Assembly (NCBI GenBank): GCA_011523245.1
Contig: WTHG01000458.1
Coordinates: forward strand, 1 to 14,791
Direction of reading: 5' to 3'
Origin: Verrucomicrobiales bacterium
Lineage (GTDB): Bacteria > Verrucomicrobiota > Verrucomicrobiia > Limisphaerales > UBA1100
Length of the DNA: 14,791 bases
Positions 7,362 to 13,923 of the stretch are shown here, one piece after another. Below the pieces are notes generated by a model. The model worked only from the letters and a program-made list of their open reading frames with translations. It was not told the DNA's origin and did not search any database. A program made the translations under genes and the position numbers. Numbering within the stretch: position 1 is the stretch's first letter; each line of letters starts with the position of its first letter.

Positions 7362-9067
7362 TGGCGCGGCTCCTCTTCAGTTTCCTGGCCTTGGCCACCG
7401 GCACCTTTGCGGCCACCCTCACCGCGACGCTGAAACCCGCCACGGTCAATCTCGGCAAGAGCGCCACCCTCACCCTCGTTTGCGAAGGCGGCATTGCCAC
7501 CACCGTGGAGCAAACCGCCGCCGCCCGTAATTTGGCCCTATCGTTTGTCGACAGTACAAAATCAATCGACATTGTCGGCGGCGTTACCCGTGAATCTGCC
7601 ACCTTCACTTATCAAGTCACCCCACGGGTGGCCGGCCGATTTGCTGTGCCCGCCTTCAAGGCCATGGTCGGCAATCGGGAAATCCGCAGCGACGCCATCA
7701 TCCTTACTGTACTTGATACAGATGGCAACAACACCCCGAAGAACATCGCCAAGACACCGCCGCCCGCGTTGTTGCGCGTACTCACCCCTGCCACCAAGGT
7801 TTACGTTGGCCAGGTTTTCCCTGTTTCCATGGAGCTGCTCGCTCAAGGCCTACGCCAGTCCCATTTGCCCGTGCCGCAACTGGTGACCGATAGCATCCGC
7901 TTCACTCGCATCCGACCAGAGTATCGCCAAGCCAGCGCCCGTTCCCTCAACGGTGTGCTATACCAAAATGTATTTTTATTTGAGACCGGCGCTGTGGCCA
8001 TGAAACCCGGCAAACTAAACCTCATCTTCGAGCTGGACGTCATCGTCATGGATTACCGGCAGGATGTGTTTGGCCGACAACGCAAACTCCATCTCACCAG
8101 TGATCCTATTCCCATTGAAGTGCTCCCGCTCCCCGCCACCGGTAAACCTGAACAGTTCACCGGCGCAGTAGGGCAATACCAAATGACCACCACGGTGGAA
8201 CCCAATCGCGCAAAAATAGGCGACCCCATGGAACTGCGGATCAGCCTTGCGGGAAGCGGAGCACTGGACAACACGCCCGTGCCCGAACCTGTCTCATGGA
8301 ATGGATTCAAAACGCATCCGGCCACCAGCGAAATCGAATATACCGACTTGCGCCACCTGAGTTCCCGCAAGCAATTCAAGCGTATGATCATTCCCACCGA
8401 TTCGAAACTCACCCACGTGCCGGCCTTGCAGTTCAGTTATTTTGATCCGGTCACCGAGCAATATGTTACCCTAACCACGCCGCCCACGCCGGTGGAAATT
8501 ACTGCCAGTACGCCGCCTAATCCGCGGGGGGATCCGCCCGCCCCCGATGGATTAGCCCCGACTGACGATACCTTGGCCATTCAAACCATCCGCCATGCTC
8601 CGGGTCGTCTTGCTCAACTGCAGCCCCCCTTGATCACCCGTACGTGGTTCCTGGCGATTCCCGGGGTGAGCTTGCTGGCGTTCCTCGTGGCCTTCGGCTG
8701 GCGACAGCGAGTTGAGTATTATGAGGCCCACCCGGAAGCCGTTCGCCGTCATCATGTGCGTCACCTCACCCGTAATACCCTGCGCCAACTGCAATCCGAT
8801 GCCAGCCGAAAAAATGCCGCCGAGTTTTATGAAGGCGTGCAGTTGATCCTGCGCGAACAAATCGGCCTTGCCACCGATCAACCGGCCGCCGGACTCACCG
8901 CCAATTCTATGCTCACCGCTCCGCTGAATCTTCCGAAGGAAGCGCAGACCGCACTGACCCGTTTACTAGAGCAGGAGGAAGTCACTCGATTTAGCGGCGC
9001 CATTGCCACGCCCAATGTGGATGCGGCGCTCAAGGATCTGAACTGTGTCCTGCGCGCCCTGAAATGA
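7361..9067 (+). CDS. batD: BatD-like envelope protein
   Basis: BatD proteins are the large, beta-rich envelope subunits of the Bat complex. The 568-residue protein has a signal peptide (residues 1-17, FLALATGTFA with cleavage before the second Ala). Repeated immunoglobulin-like strands cover about 20-380, including VTPRVAGRFAVPAF at 87-99, the usual BatD pattern of 'protein that makes strength demands on a Pro-rich segment'. A proline-rich linker (384-400), a membrane helix at about 429-446, and a cytoplasmic helical domain at 460-568 follow. That last domain repeats the pattern of the DUF4381 protein upstream. The start overlaps the preceding stop by 1 base (TAATG) and the stop overlaps batE in ATGA. 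No catalytic motif is visible, so a scaffold or sensing role in the periplasm is likely. Confidence 0.9.
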   Translation: MARLLFSFLALATGTFAATLTATLKPATVNLGKSATLTLVCEGGIATTVEQTAAARNLALSFVDSTKSIDIVGGVTRESATFTYQVTPRVAGRFAVPAFKAMVGNREIRSDAIILTVLDTDGNNTPKNIAKTPPPALLRVLTPATKVYVGQVFPVSMELLAQGLRQSHLPVPQLVTDSIRFTRIRPEYRQASARSLNGVLYQNVFLFETGAVAMKPGKLNLIFELDVIVMDYRQDVFGRQRKLHLTSDPIPIEVLPLPATGKPEQFTGAVGQYQMTTTVEPNRAKIGDPMELRISLAGSGALDNTPVPEPVSWNGFKTHPATSEIEYTDLRHLSSRKQFKRMIIPTDSKLTHVPALQFSYFDPVTEQYVTLTTPPTPVEITASTPPNPRGDPPAPDGLAPTDDTLAIQTIRHAPGRLAQLQPPLITRTWFLAIPGVSLLAFLVAFGWRQRVEYYEAHPEAVRRHHVRHLTRNTLRQLQSDASRKNAAEFYEGVQLILREQIGLATDQPAAGLTANSMLTAPLNLPKEAQTALTRLLEQEEVTRFSGAIATPNVDAALKDLNCVLRALK

Positions 9068-9798
9068 AGTGGCTCGTTTTCATCCTGTGCCTGAGTAGCG
9101 TGATGACGTGGGCCGAGGACCGGGCGTTATCCCCTTTCGAACAGGGTAACCAAGCCTTTGATGAGGGAAGGTTTGGAGAGGCTTGGGATCATTACTCGGT
9201 CCAGCTTGAGAGTGGGCATGTCTCGCCACCGCTTCATTTCAATCTCGCCACTGCCGCGCTGCATAACGGTCATTTGGGCAAAGCCATTTATCATTTGCGA
9301 ATCGCGCAAACCCTGAAACCGCGCGATTCGGACATTACCCAAAACCTCAAGATCGCCCGCGATGAAGTCCACAACGGTACCCCACCGAAGCCAGGCACCT
9401 GGCAACGGCTCACCGGTTTTTTCAATGCCGACGAATGGGCACTACTGGCCGCGCCGTTTCTCACGGGCTGGTTGCTCTGGCTCGCCCTGATTTATTGGCG
9501 ACCTGAGACACGCTCCAAGGCAGCGGTGTTCCGGCCAATTCTCGGGGTCCTTGCTCTGGCCCTGATGGTCGTCGCCCTACTTGCTTGGAAAAGTGAAGCT
9601 AATCAGGATTGGGGCGTGATCAACGGCGAAACGCAGGTACGGTTCGGGCCGGTGGAGCAATCGCCTGATCAATTCAAATGGTTTGACGGCACGGAAGTGC
9701 AGATCAGCCGACGCCATCAGGATTGGTTCCTAGCACGGGATGTCACTGGACGCCAAGGCTGGGTGCATGCCGATGTGCTGCTCACGCCGAAAGGATGA
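9064..9798 (+). CDS. batE: BatE-like TPR and SH3-domain membrane protein
   Basis: The 244-residue protein begins with a signal peptide (1-17, ending MTWA before E). TPR helices follow at about 22-100 (HFNLATAALHNGHLGKAIYH and a RDSDITQNLKIARDEV segment), then membrane helices at about 125-145 and 157-175. The C-terminal SH3-like domain spans about 182-240 (TQVRFGP, GTEVQI, DWFLARD, GWVHADVL). This TPR-TM-TM-SH3 order is that of BatE. By positive-inside logic the TPR and SH3 parts lie in the periplasm. It is the last gene of the coupled Bat series and overlaps batD by 4 bases. The SH3 part probably binds peptidoglycan or a partner protein. No terminator is visible after it, so transcription may run on into the next genes. 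Confidence 0.9.
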   Translation: MKWLVFILCLSSVMTWAEDRALSPFEQGNQAFDEGRFGEAWDHYSVQLESGHVSPPLHFNLATAALHNGHLGKAIYHLRIAQTLKPRDSDITQNLKIARDEVHNGTPPKPGTWQRLTGFFNADEWALLAAPFLTGWLLWLALIYWRPETRSKAAVFRPILGVLALALMVVALLAWKSEANQDWGVINGETQVRFGPVEQSPDQFKWFDGTEVQISRRHQDWFLARDVTGRQGWVHADVLLTPKG

Positions 9799-9808
9799 GG
9801 AATTAACG

Positions 9809-9836
9809 TTGACCGGTGCGGGGCGAAGTCTAGCAT
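9809..9836 (+). promoter_or_regulatory. Candidate sigma-70-type promoter for the DUF6807 gene
   Basis: TTGACC (9809-9814, five of six to consensus) and TAGCAT (9831-9836, four of six) are 16 bases apart in the 49-base gap after batE. The predicted start of transcription is near 9843, five bases before ATG 9848, which would make the mRNA almost leaderless. This fits the absence of a Shine-Dalgarno sequence. It is a pattern match only. Confidence 0.4.
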
Positions 9837-9847
9837 TCCAGTACGCC

Positions 9848-10825
9848 ATGAAACGCTTGTTGCGATTCCTCTGTTTGGCCTCGGCTTTGCCCGGTATTTC
9901 CCTGCTGGCCGATGGTATCACCCTCACTCCCACCGATGGCCGCATTGATGTAAAGATCGGTGGCGACCTATTCACGAGCTACCATTTTCGCAGTGTGCCC
10001 AAACCAGCCCTCTACCCTGTGCGGTGGGTTGACGGTACTGGCATGACGCGCCGCTTTCCGATGGAGAAGGCCCTGCCGGGGGAATCAGACGATCACGTGC
10101 ATCATCGCAGTGTGTTCTGGGGACATCGCCATGTGAAAAGTGCTGACGGCACCGTGCATGATTTCTGGGGTGAAAATGCCAACAGCGGCACACAGGTAAC
10201 CACCGGCATTGAGGCCGGCAAGGATGGCCGGATTTGTTCCACAACCAAGTGGGTAAGCAAGGCAGGTAAAACGGTCGCCACGGATTTCCGCAAGATTGGT
10301 TTTGCGTCAAATGAGCACGGCCGTTTCATTGATTATGCCATCACCATTAGAGCTTCCGAGGGCGACATTGTTCTGCAAGATGACAAGGACGCCGGCATGG
10401 GGTTCCGCGTGCCGGATACTATGTGTGTTTCCCCACACAGCACGGCCAAGGTGAAAGCCGAAGGCTACATGCTCAACAGCGAAGGCAACACCGGCGGCGA
10501 TTGCTGGGGCAAACGCGCCAAGTGGATTTCCTACTCTGGCAAGGTGAAAGGCAATTTGTTGGGTATTGCCATGTTTGATCATCCGGAAAACCCGCGCCAT
10601 CCTACCAACTGGCATGCTCGATCCTACGGCCTGTGCAGCGCGAATATTTTTGGCAAACGCCACTTCGAACGGTTGCCCGATAAGAATGCGGGCAATTACA
10701 CCCTGAAGAAGGGCGGATCGCTCACCTTCCGCTACCGCCTTTACTGGCATGCGGGCAAGGGCGACGCCAAGAAAATCGAGGCGCGATACCGCGAATGGGT
10801 TGCCGCCGCCCCAAAAAAACCTTAA
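9848..10825 (+). CDS. DUF6807 ('PmoA-like') exported protein
   Basis: The 325-residue protein has a signal peptide (MKRLLRFLCLASALPGISLLA) and then the DUF6807 domain. Conserved segments are DHVHHRSVFWGH at 82-93, HDFWGE at 104-109, DKDAGMGFRV at 179-188, and FDHPENPRHPTNWHARSYGL at 243-262. The His- and Asp-rich clusters suggest metal or sugar binding on a beta-sandwich fold. The family is expanded in Planctomycetota and Verrucomicrobiota, often beside Gfo/Idh/MocA oxidoreductases and DUF1080 proteins. The Pfam label 'methane oxygenase PmoA' is a historical misnomer; this is not a subunit of particulate methane monooxygenase. ATG 9848 was chosen because it begins the signal peptide; further upstream the frame overlaps batE. 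It lies 18 bases before the oxidoreductase gene and probably works with it. The family call is firm; the function is unknown. Confidence 0.88.
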   Translation: MKRLLRFLCLASALPGISLLADGITLTPTDGRIDVKIGGDLFTSYHFRSVPKPALYPVRWVDGTGMTRRFPMEKALPGESDDHVHHRSVFWGHRHVKSADGTVHDFWGENANSGTQVTTGIEAGKDGRICSTTKWVSKAGKTVATDFRKIGFASNEHGRFIDYAITIRASEGDIVLQDDKDAGMGFRVPDTMCVSPHSTAKVKAEGYMLNSEGNTGGDCWGKRAKWISYSGKVKGNLLGIAMFDHPENPRHPTNWHARSYGLCSANIFGKRHFERLPDKNAGNYTLKKGGSLTFRYRLYWHAGKGDAKKIEARYREWVAAAPKKP

Positions 10826-10843
10826 CCTCTAACCAGATTCATT

Positions 10844-12289
10844 ATGAACAAACAAACACGTCGTAACTTTCTCAAAACCTCCCTATACGCCGGTACCACG
10901 GTGGCCTGGACCGCCAAGAGCTGGGCTCAGGTGAAGGGTGCCAACGAAACGCTGCGCTGCGCCACCATCGGGTTTCGCGGCCGCGGCAACAGCCACATTG
11001 GTTCCATCAAAGGCATGCAACAGCGCGAACAAGGCGTGAAGCTCACCGCCCTGTGTGATGTCGACAAAAAGGTGCTCGATGCCGGCGCAGCCAAACACAA
11101 AGTCGCTGGCTATCAGGACATCCGCGTGATGCTCGAAAAAGAGGAACTGGACGTGGTCACCGTAGCCACCCCAAACCACTGGCACAGCCTCGCCGCCATC
11201 TGGGCCGTCCAAGCCGGCAAAGATGTCTACGTGGAGAAGCCCGTGAGCCATAACGTGTGGGAAGGCCGCCAGCTGGTGAACGCTGCCCGGAAGTACAAGA
11301 AGATTGTCCAAACCGGCACACAGGCCCGTAGCTCCAAGTGCATTCAGGATGCCGTGCAATGGGTGCAGGCCGGCAACCTTGGCAAGATCAAGGTCTCCCG
11401 CGGCCTCTGCTACAAGCGCCGCGGCAGCATCGGCGATATCCCGGATACCAAGGATGTGCCGCGCGAGGTGGATTACGATCTCTGGCTCGGCCCGGCCCCC
11501 AAGAAACCCCTCACCCGTGAACGCCTGCATTACGACTGGCACTGGATGTGGGATTACGGCAATGGCGACCTCGGCAATCAGGGCATCCACCAAATGGACA
11601 TTGCCCGTTGGTTCCTCGGCGACATGGAACTTTCCCCGCGCGTCTGGAGCGTCGGCGGACGGCTCGGCTACGAGGACGATGGCGAGACCGCCAACACGCA
11701 GGTCATTTATCACGACTACGAATCCGCCCCGCTCATCTTCGAGGTGCGCGGTCTAGGCGTGAAGAAGGGTTCCGGTTCCCGGCCCACCTACCGCGGCGGC
11801 AGCGTGGCGGTGTTCGTGGAATGCGAAAAAGGCTGGGTCGCCGTGCGCAGCTACGGCGCCGTGCAGGCCTATGATAACGACGATAAGTTGATCAAGGAAT
11901 TCAAGGGCGGCGGCGATCACTTCGGCAACTTCATCCAGGCTGTGCGCAGCCGGAACCCGAAGGATCTCAACGCCGAAATCCTCGAAGGCCATCTCTCCAG
12001 TGCCCTCTGCCATACCGGCAACATCAGCCATCGCGTCGGCAAAGACGCCAGCGTGGAGGATATCCGCGATGTGGTTAAGAAAGACGACAGCGCGCTGGAA
12101 GCCGTTGACCGCATGATCGATCACCTCGCCGTGGCGAACGAAGTAGACCTCAAAGCCACCCCGCTCACCCTCGGCCCGGCCCTCACCATGGACACCAAGG
12201 CCGAGACCTTCAACGGCCACGCAGCCGCCAACAAGCTGCTCACCCGCGAATATCGTAAACCGTACGTGGTGCCGGAAATCAAGCTCTAG
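10844..12289 (+). CDS. Tat-exported Gfo/Idh/MocA-family NAD(P)-dependent oxidoreductase
   Basis: The 481-residue protein starts with a twin-arginine signal (TRRNFLK at residues 5-11, cleavage probably after SWA at 28), so it is folded with its cofactor and then exported. The Rossmann part has GFRGRGNS at 43-50 in place of the usual GxGxxG, CDVD at 71-74, ATPNHWHS at 108-115, and the catalytic EKP at 131-133 (VYVEKPVSHN). The substrate domain has GDLGNQGIHQMDIARW at 241-256, with His249 and Asp252 at the usual active-site positions. PVC bacteria encode many such periplasmic members. Those tested in the family oxidise, reduce or hydrolyse sugars through 3-keto intermediates. With DUF6807 next door, glycoside or polyol catabolism is likely, but the substrate cannot be told. 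No Shine-Dalgarno precedes ATG 10844. A strong terminator follows 25 bases after the stop. Confidence 0.95.
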   Translation: MNKQTRRNFLKTSLYAGTTVAWTAKSWAQVKGANETLRCATIGFRGRGNSHIGSIKGMQQREQGVKLTALCDVDKKVLDAGAAKHKVAGYQDIRVMLEKEELDVVTVATPNHWHSLAAIWAVQAGKDVYVEKPVSHNVWEGRQLVNAARKYKKIVQTGTQARSSKCIQDAVQWVQAGNLGKIKVSRGLCYKRRGSIGDIPDTKDVPREVDYDLWLGPAPKKPLTRERLHYDWHWMWDYGNGDLGNQGIHQMDIARWFLGDMELSPRVWSVGGRLGYEDDGETANTQVIYHDYESAPLIFEVRGLGVKKGSGSRPTYRGGSVAVFVECEKGWVAVRSYGAVQAYDNDDKLIKEFKGGGDHFGNFIQAVRSRNPKDLNAEILEGHLSSALCHTGNISHRVGKDASVEDIRDVVKKDDSALEAVDRMIDHLAVANEVDLKATPLTLGPALTMDTKAETFNGHAAANKLLTREYRKPYVVPEIKL

Positions 12290-12314
12290 AGCTCCGGGAA
12301 AAAATCAAAACAAG

Positions 12315-12348
12315 AAGGGACGAGTTTCACCTCGTCCCTTTCTTTTTT
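12315..12348 (+). terminator. Rho-independent terminator after the oxidoreductase gene
   Basis: A perfect ten-base stem (12315-12324 with 12331-12340, core GGGACGAG/CTCGTCCC) closes a six-base loop and is followed by TCTTTTTT at 12341-12348. It ends the DUF6807-oxidoreductase transcript. The A-rich stretch 12299-12313 upstream would give a T-rich tract on the other strand, so it could also stop minus-strand transcription. Confidence 0.93.
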
Positions 12349-12356
12349 GTTGGAGA

Positions 12357-12386
12357 ATCAAAAATAAAGGCGAAGAGAAATTCGCC
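12357..12386 (-). terminator. Rho-independent terminator for the minus-strand DUF5069 gene
   Basis: On the minus strand GGCGAA (12386-12381) pairs perfectly with TTCGCC (12374-12369) across a six-base loop and is followed by TTTATTTTTGAT (12368-12357). It starts 14 bases after the DUF5069 stop at 12401. With the plus-strand terminator at 12315-12348 it forms a back-to-back pair between convergent genes. Confidence 0.8.
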
Positions 12387-12400
12387 CCTCTCCGGCCAAA

Positions 12401-12832
12401 CTACAGACGTCCTTCATCGGCATCGATGAAGTCTACGAAACATTGGATATCATCCCGATCGCCCATCCCGGCCTCCGCTTTGCGTGTAGCTAAACGTTTG
12501 CGTAATTCCGTGTTGGTTTCATCTGCGCCATAATTCAGCACGGCGTCATTGAAAAGTTCCTTGGTGGACTCATCGGCCTCCACATTTTCGCGGACCCAAT
12601 CACACACCTGCCCATCCGTGGCTGATACCTTCACCACAGCCACAAACTCTTCCGCGTCCAGCCCGGCCTTCTCCAACCATTTGGCATCAAAACCCTTATG
12701 AAGAAAGTTCGGCTGATAATCCTCATGAAGCTGCCCGGCCTCAGACAGACGGATTTTATCAACGAAACGAGGCAAGTAAACCCAGCCAGCCATTTTCTCC
12801 CGCGGACTGCGGGGATACACGGTCGCTCTCAC
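12401..12832 (-). CDS. DUF5069 family protein
   Basis: This 143-residue soluble protein matches the DUF5069 pattern: an early SPREKMAGWVYLPRFVDKIR block (residues 9-28), then EDYQPNFLHKGFDAKW with the hallmark KGFDxxWL at 46-53, and a helical acidic C-terminus. The family has no known function and occurs mainly in PVC and related bacteria, usually as a single small cytosolic protein. GTG 12832 was chosen as the start. It keeps the SPRE block, no ATG lies in frame just upstream, and a TTGACA/AATGAT pair places the predicted transcription start at about this same base. The alternative ATG at residue 14 would cut into the conserved block. The gene is alone on this strand, converges on the oxidoreductase gene, and is divergent from the membrane-protein genes that follow. 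Confidence 0.85.
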   Translation of the reverse strand: MRATVYPRSPREKMAGWVYLPRFVDKIRLSEAGQLHEDYQPNFLHKGFDAKWLEKAGLDAEEFVAVVKVSATDGQVCDWVRENVEADESTKELFNDAVLNYGADETNTELRKRLATRKAEAGMGDRDDIQCFVDFIDADEGRL

Positions 12833-12838
12833 GAAAGA

Positions 12839-12867
12839 ATCATTCGCCCGCGGACAACGCCTGTCAA
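12839..12867 (-). promoter_or_regulatory. Candidate promoter for the DUF5069 gene, predicting a leaderless mRNA
   Basis: On the minus strand TTGACA (12867-12862) is a perfect -35 element. After 17 bases comes AATGAT (12844-12839), four of six to the -10 consensus. Transcription would start near 12832, which is the first base of the GTG start codon. No Shine-Dalgarno sequence is present, consistent with a leaderless message. Confidence 0.55.
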
Positions 12868-12884
12868 CCCTCTGCTGAAACGAT

Positions 12885-12899
12885 TAACGGAATTCGTTA
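12885..12899. promoter_or_regulatory. Small dyad in the divergent intergenic region
   Basis: TAACG (12885-12889) and CGTTA (12895-12899) are perfect inverted arms around GAATT. The dyad lies between the two outward-facing promoter candidates and directly touches the -35 element at 12900. That is a plausible place for an operator, but five-base arms can arise by chance. Confidence 0.25.
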
Positions 12900-12927
12900 T
12901 TGACATGATTTTCACAGCAAGGATGAT
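12900..12927 (+). promoter_or_regulatory. Candidate promoter for the membrane-protein gene pair
   Basis: TTGACA (12900-12905, perfect) is followed after 16 bases by GATGAT (12922-12927, four of six). Transcription would start near 12934, leaving a leader of about 38 bases before ATG 12972. The leader holds no Shine-Dalgarno sequence close to the start codon. Confidence 0.45.
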
Positions 12928-12971
12928 CCGGAGGTTGACCCCAACTGTCACAACCCAACCACACTTATTCT

Positions 12972-13901
12972 ATGTCTGAATCAGAATCCCCTGAGATTAA
13001 ACCAAACGATTCGGCTTCGCAGGCCGATCAGGTCGAGGATCAACTTGCCTTGATCCAAGAGCTTGAACACAAACTTAAACTCCTCCGCTGGGGCCTTTTT
13101 ATGGGCGTCTTGGCCGTCATGGCTCTCGGCATCAGCTCCATTTGGAAAACCACTAAGAAGGCCGCTGAACCAGCCGTGGAAGTGTACAACGAGGCCAAAG
13201 AAACTTACGAAGGTGTACAGGGAAAAATCGAAGAGGCGCAAAATGTCTTCTCGGATGTCGCCCCTGATGTGACGAAGGCTTATGGAATAGTTTCAGAACT
13301 CATCAACCCTGGTGAAACGGGCAAAGCCAGCCAGTTGCGTGAAGATTTCAAATTGGAATATGAGGCCAGAATCAAGCCGACCGCTGAAGATTTTGCCAAT
13401 CATGTTTGGGTAAATCTACAGCAACAAGTGACAGATAAATTTTCCGAAATTGCCTCCGAATCCGACGCCATCATGGTTAGTGCCAGCAATGAATTGCACA
13501 CACTAACCAACAGCATCCCCGATCAGATTACAGAAGCATTGAATGCTACCTTGGTGGAGACCATCAATTCACGCGAAGATTCACTTCGGGAAAAATTTCC
13601 CAATCTCACCAAGGAAAAGCAGGCTGCTGTATTAAGCCAACTATCCACCCTTTCTGGTGAACAAGGAGAACTTATTTTCCTATCCTTATTCAAGGAACAC
13701 ATTTCAGAATTGGGCGCAATCAGTGATTCATTGGAAAAAATATCGCAAGCCGAACTGCCCAATGGAGCCACTGCAGAGGGTCAGGTGGGTGATATTCAAA
13801 CCAGCTTAGCACTATTGACTGCCATTTTGAATATCGCAAAACAGGAATTTGAAACTGAAATACCATCCTCTAACCCAGAAGATGCCGGTGAAAACAACTA
13901 A
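12972..13901 (+). CDS. Uncharacterised single-pass membrane protein with a long helical domain
   Basis: I do not recognise this 309-residue protein. It has a Ser/Glu-rich N-terminus, a short heptad-like helix (residues 21-37), one membrane helix at about 38-58, then about 250 residues that look almost wholly alpha-helical and acidic. Heptad-like stretches occur at 62-95 and 145-205, broken by short Pro/Gly turns such as INPGET (111-116). There are no cysteines and no catalytic or metal-binding motif. The tail (298-309) is acidic and probably disordered. The next gene, 22 bases downstream, has the same layout and a similar short segment (here ASNELHTLTNSIPDQI at 171-186), so the two may be diverged relatives acting together. 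Base composition is more AT-rich than in the Bat operon. A structural or sensory envelope role is possible but only inferred. Confidence 0.8.
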   Translation: MSESESPEIKPNDSASQADQVEDQLALIQELEHKLKLLRWGLFMGVLAVMALGISSIWKTTKKAAEPAVEVYNEAKETYEGVQGKIEEAQNVFSDVAPDVTKAYGIVSELINPGETGKASQLREDFKLEYEARIKPTAEDFANHVWVNLQQQVTDKFSEIASESDAIMVSASNELHTLTNSIPDQITEALNATLVETINSREDSLREKFPNLTKEKQAAVLSQLSTLSGEQGELIFLSLFKEHISELGAISDSLEKISQAELPNGATAEGQVGDIQTSLALLTAILNIAKQEFETEIPSSNPEDAGENN

Positions 13902-13923
13902 TTGAACCGTACTGGAAATTATC

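Noticed and set aside
9740..9847. Extended start for the DUF6807 gene inside batE
   Set aside because: The extra residues are the shadow of batE and would bury the signal peptide. ATG 9848 begins a normal signal sequence.
9848..10825. Methane monooxygenase subunit (from the 'PmoA' family label)
   Set aside because: The protein is exported and beta-rich, with no membrane helices or copper site of particulate methane monooxygenase, and no pmoB or pmoC is nearby.
10883..11713. 276-residue open frame on the minus strand, antisense to the oxidoreductase gene
   Set aside because: It mirrors the codon pattern of a well-identified plus-strand gene and shows a repetitive Ala/Val/Gly/His composition without a recognisable domain.
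12935..12940. Second TTGACC as a -35 element for the gene at 12972
   Set aside because: No acceptable -10 hexamer lies 15-19 bases downstream; the nearest (TATTCT at 12966) is 25 bases away and touches the start codon.
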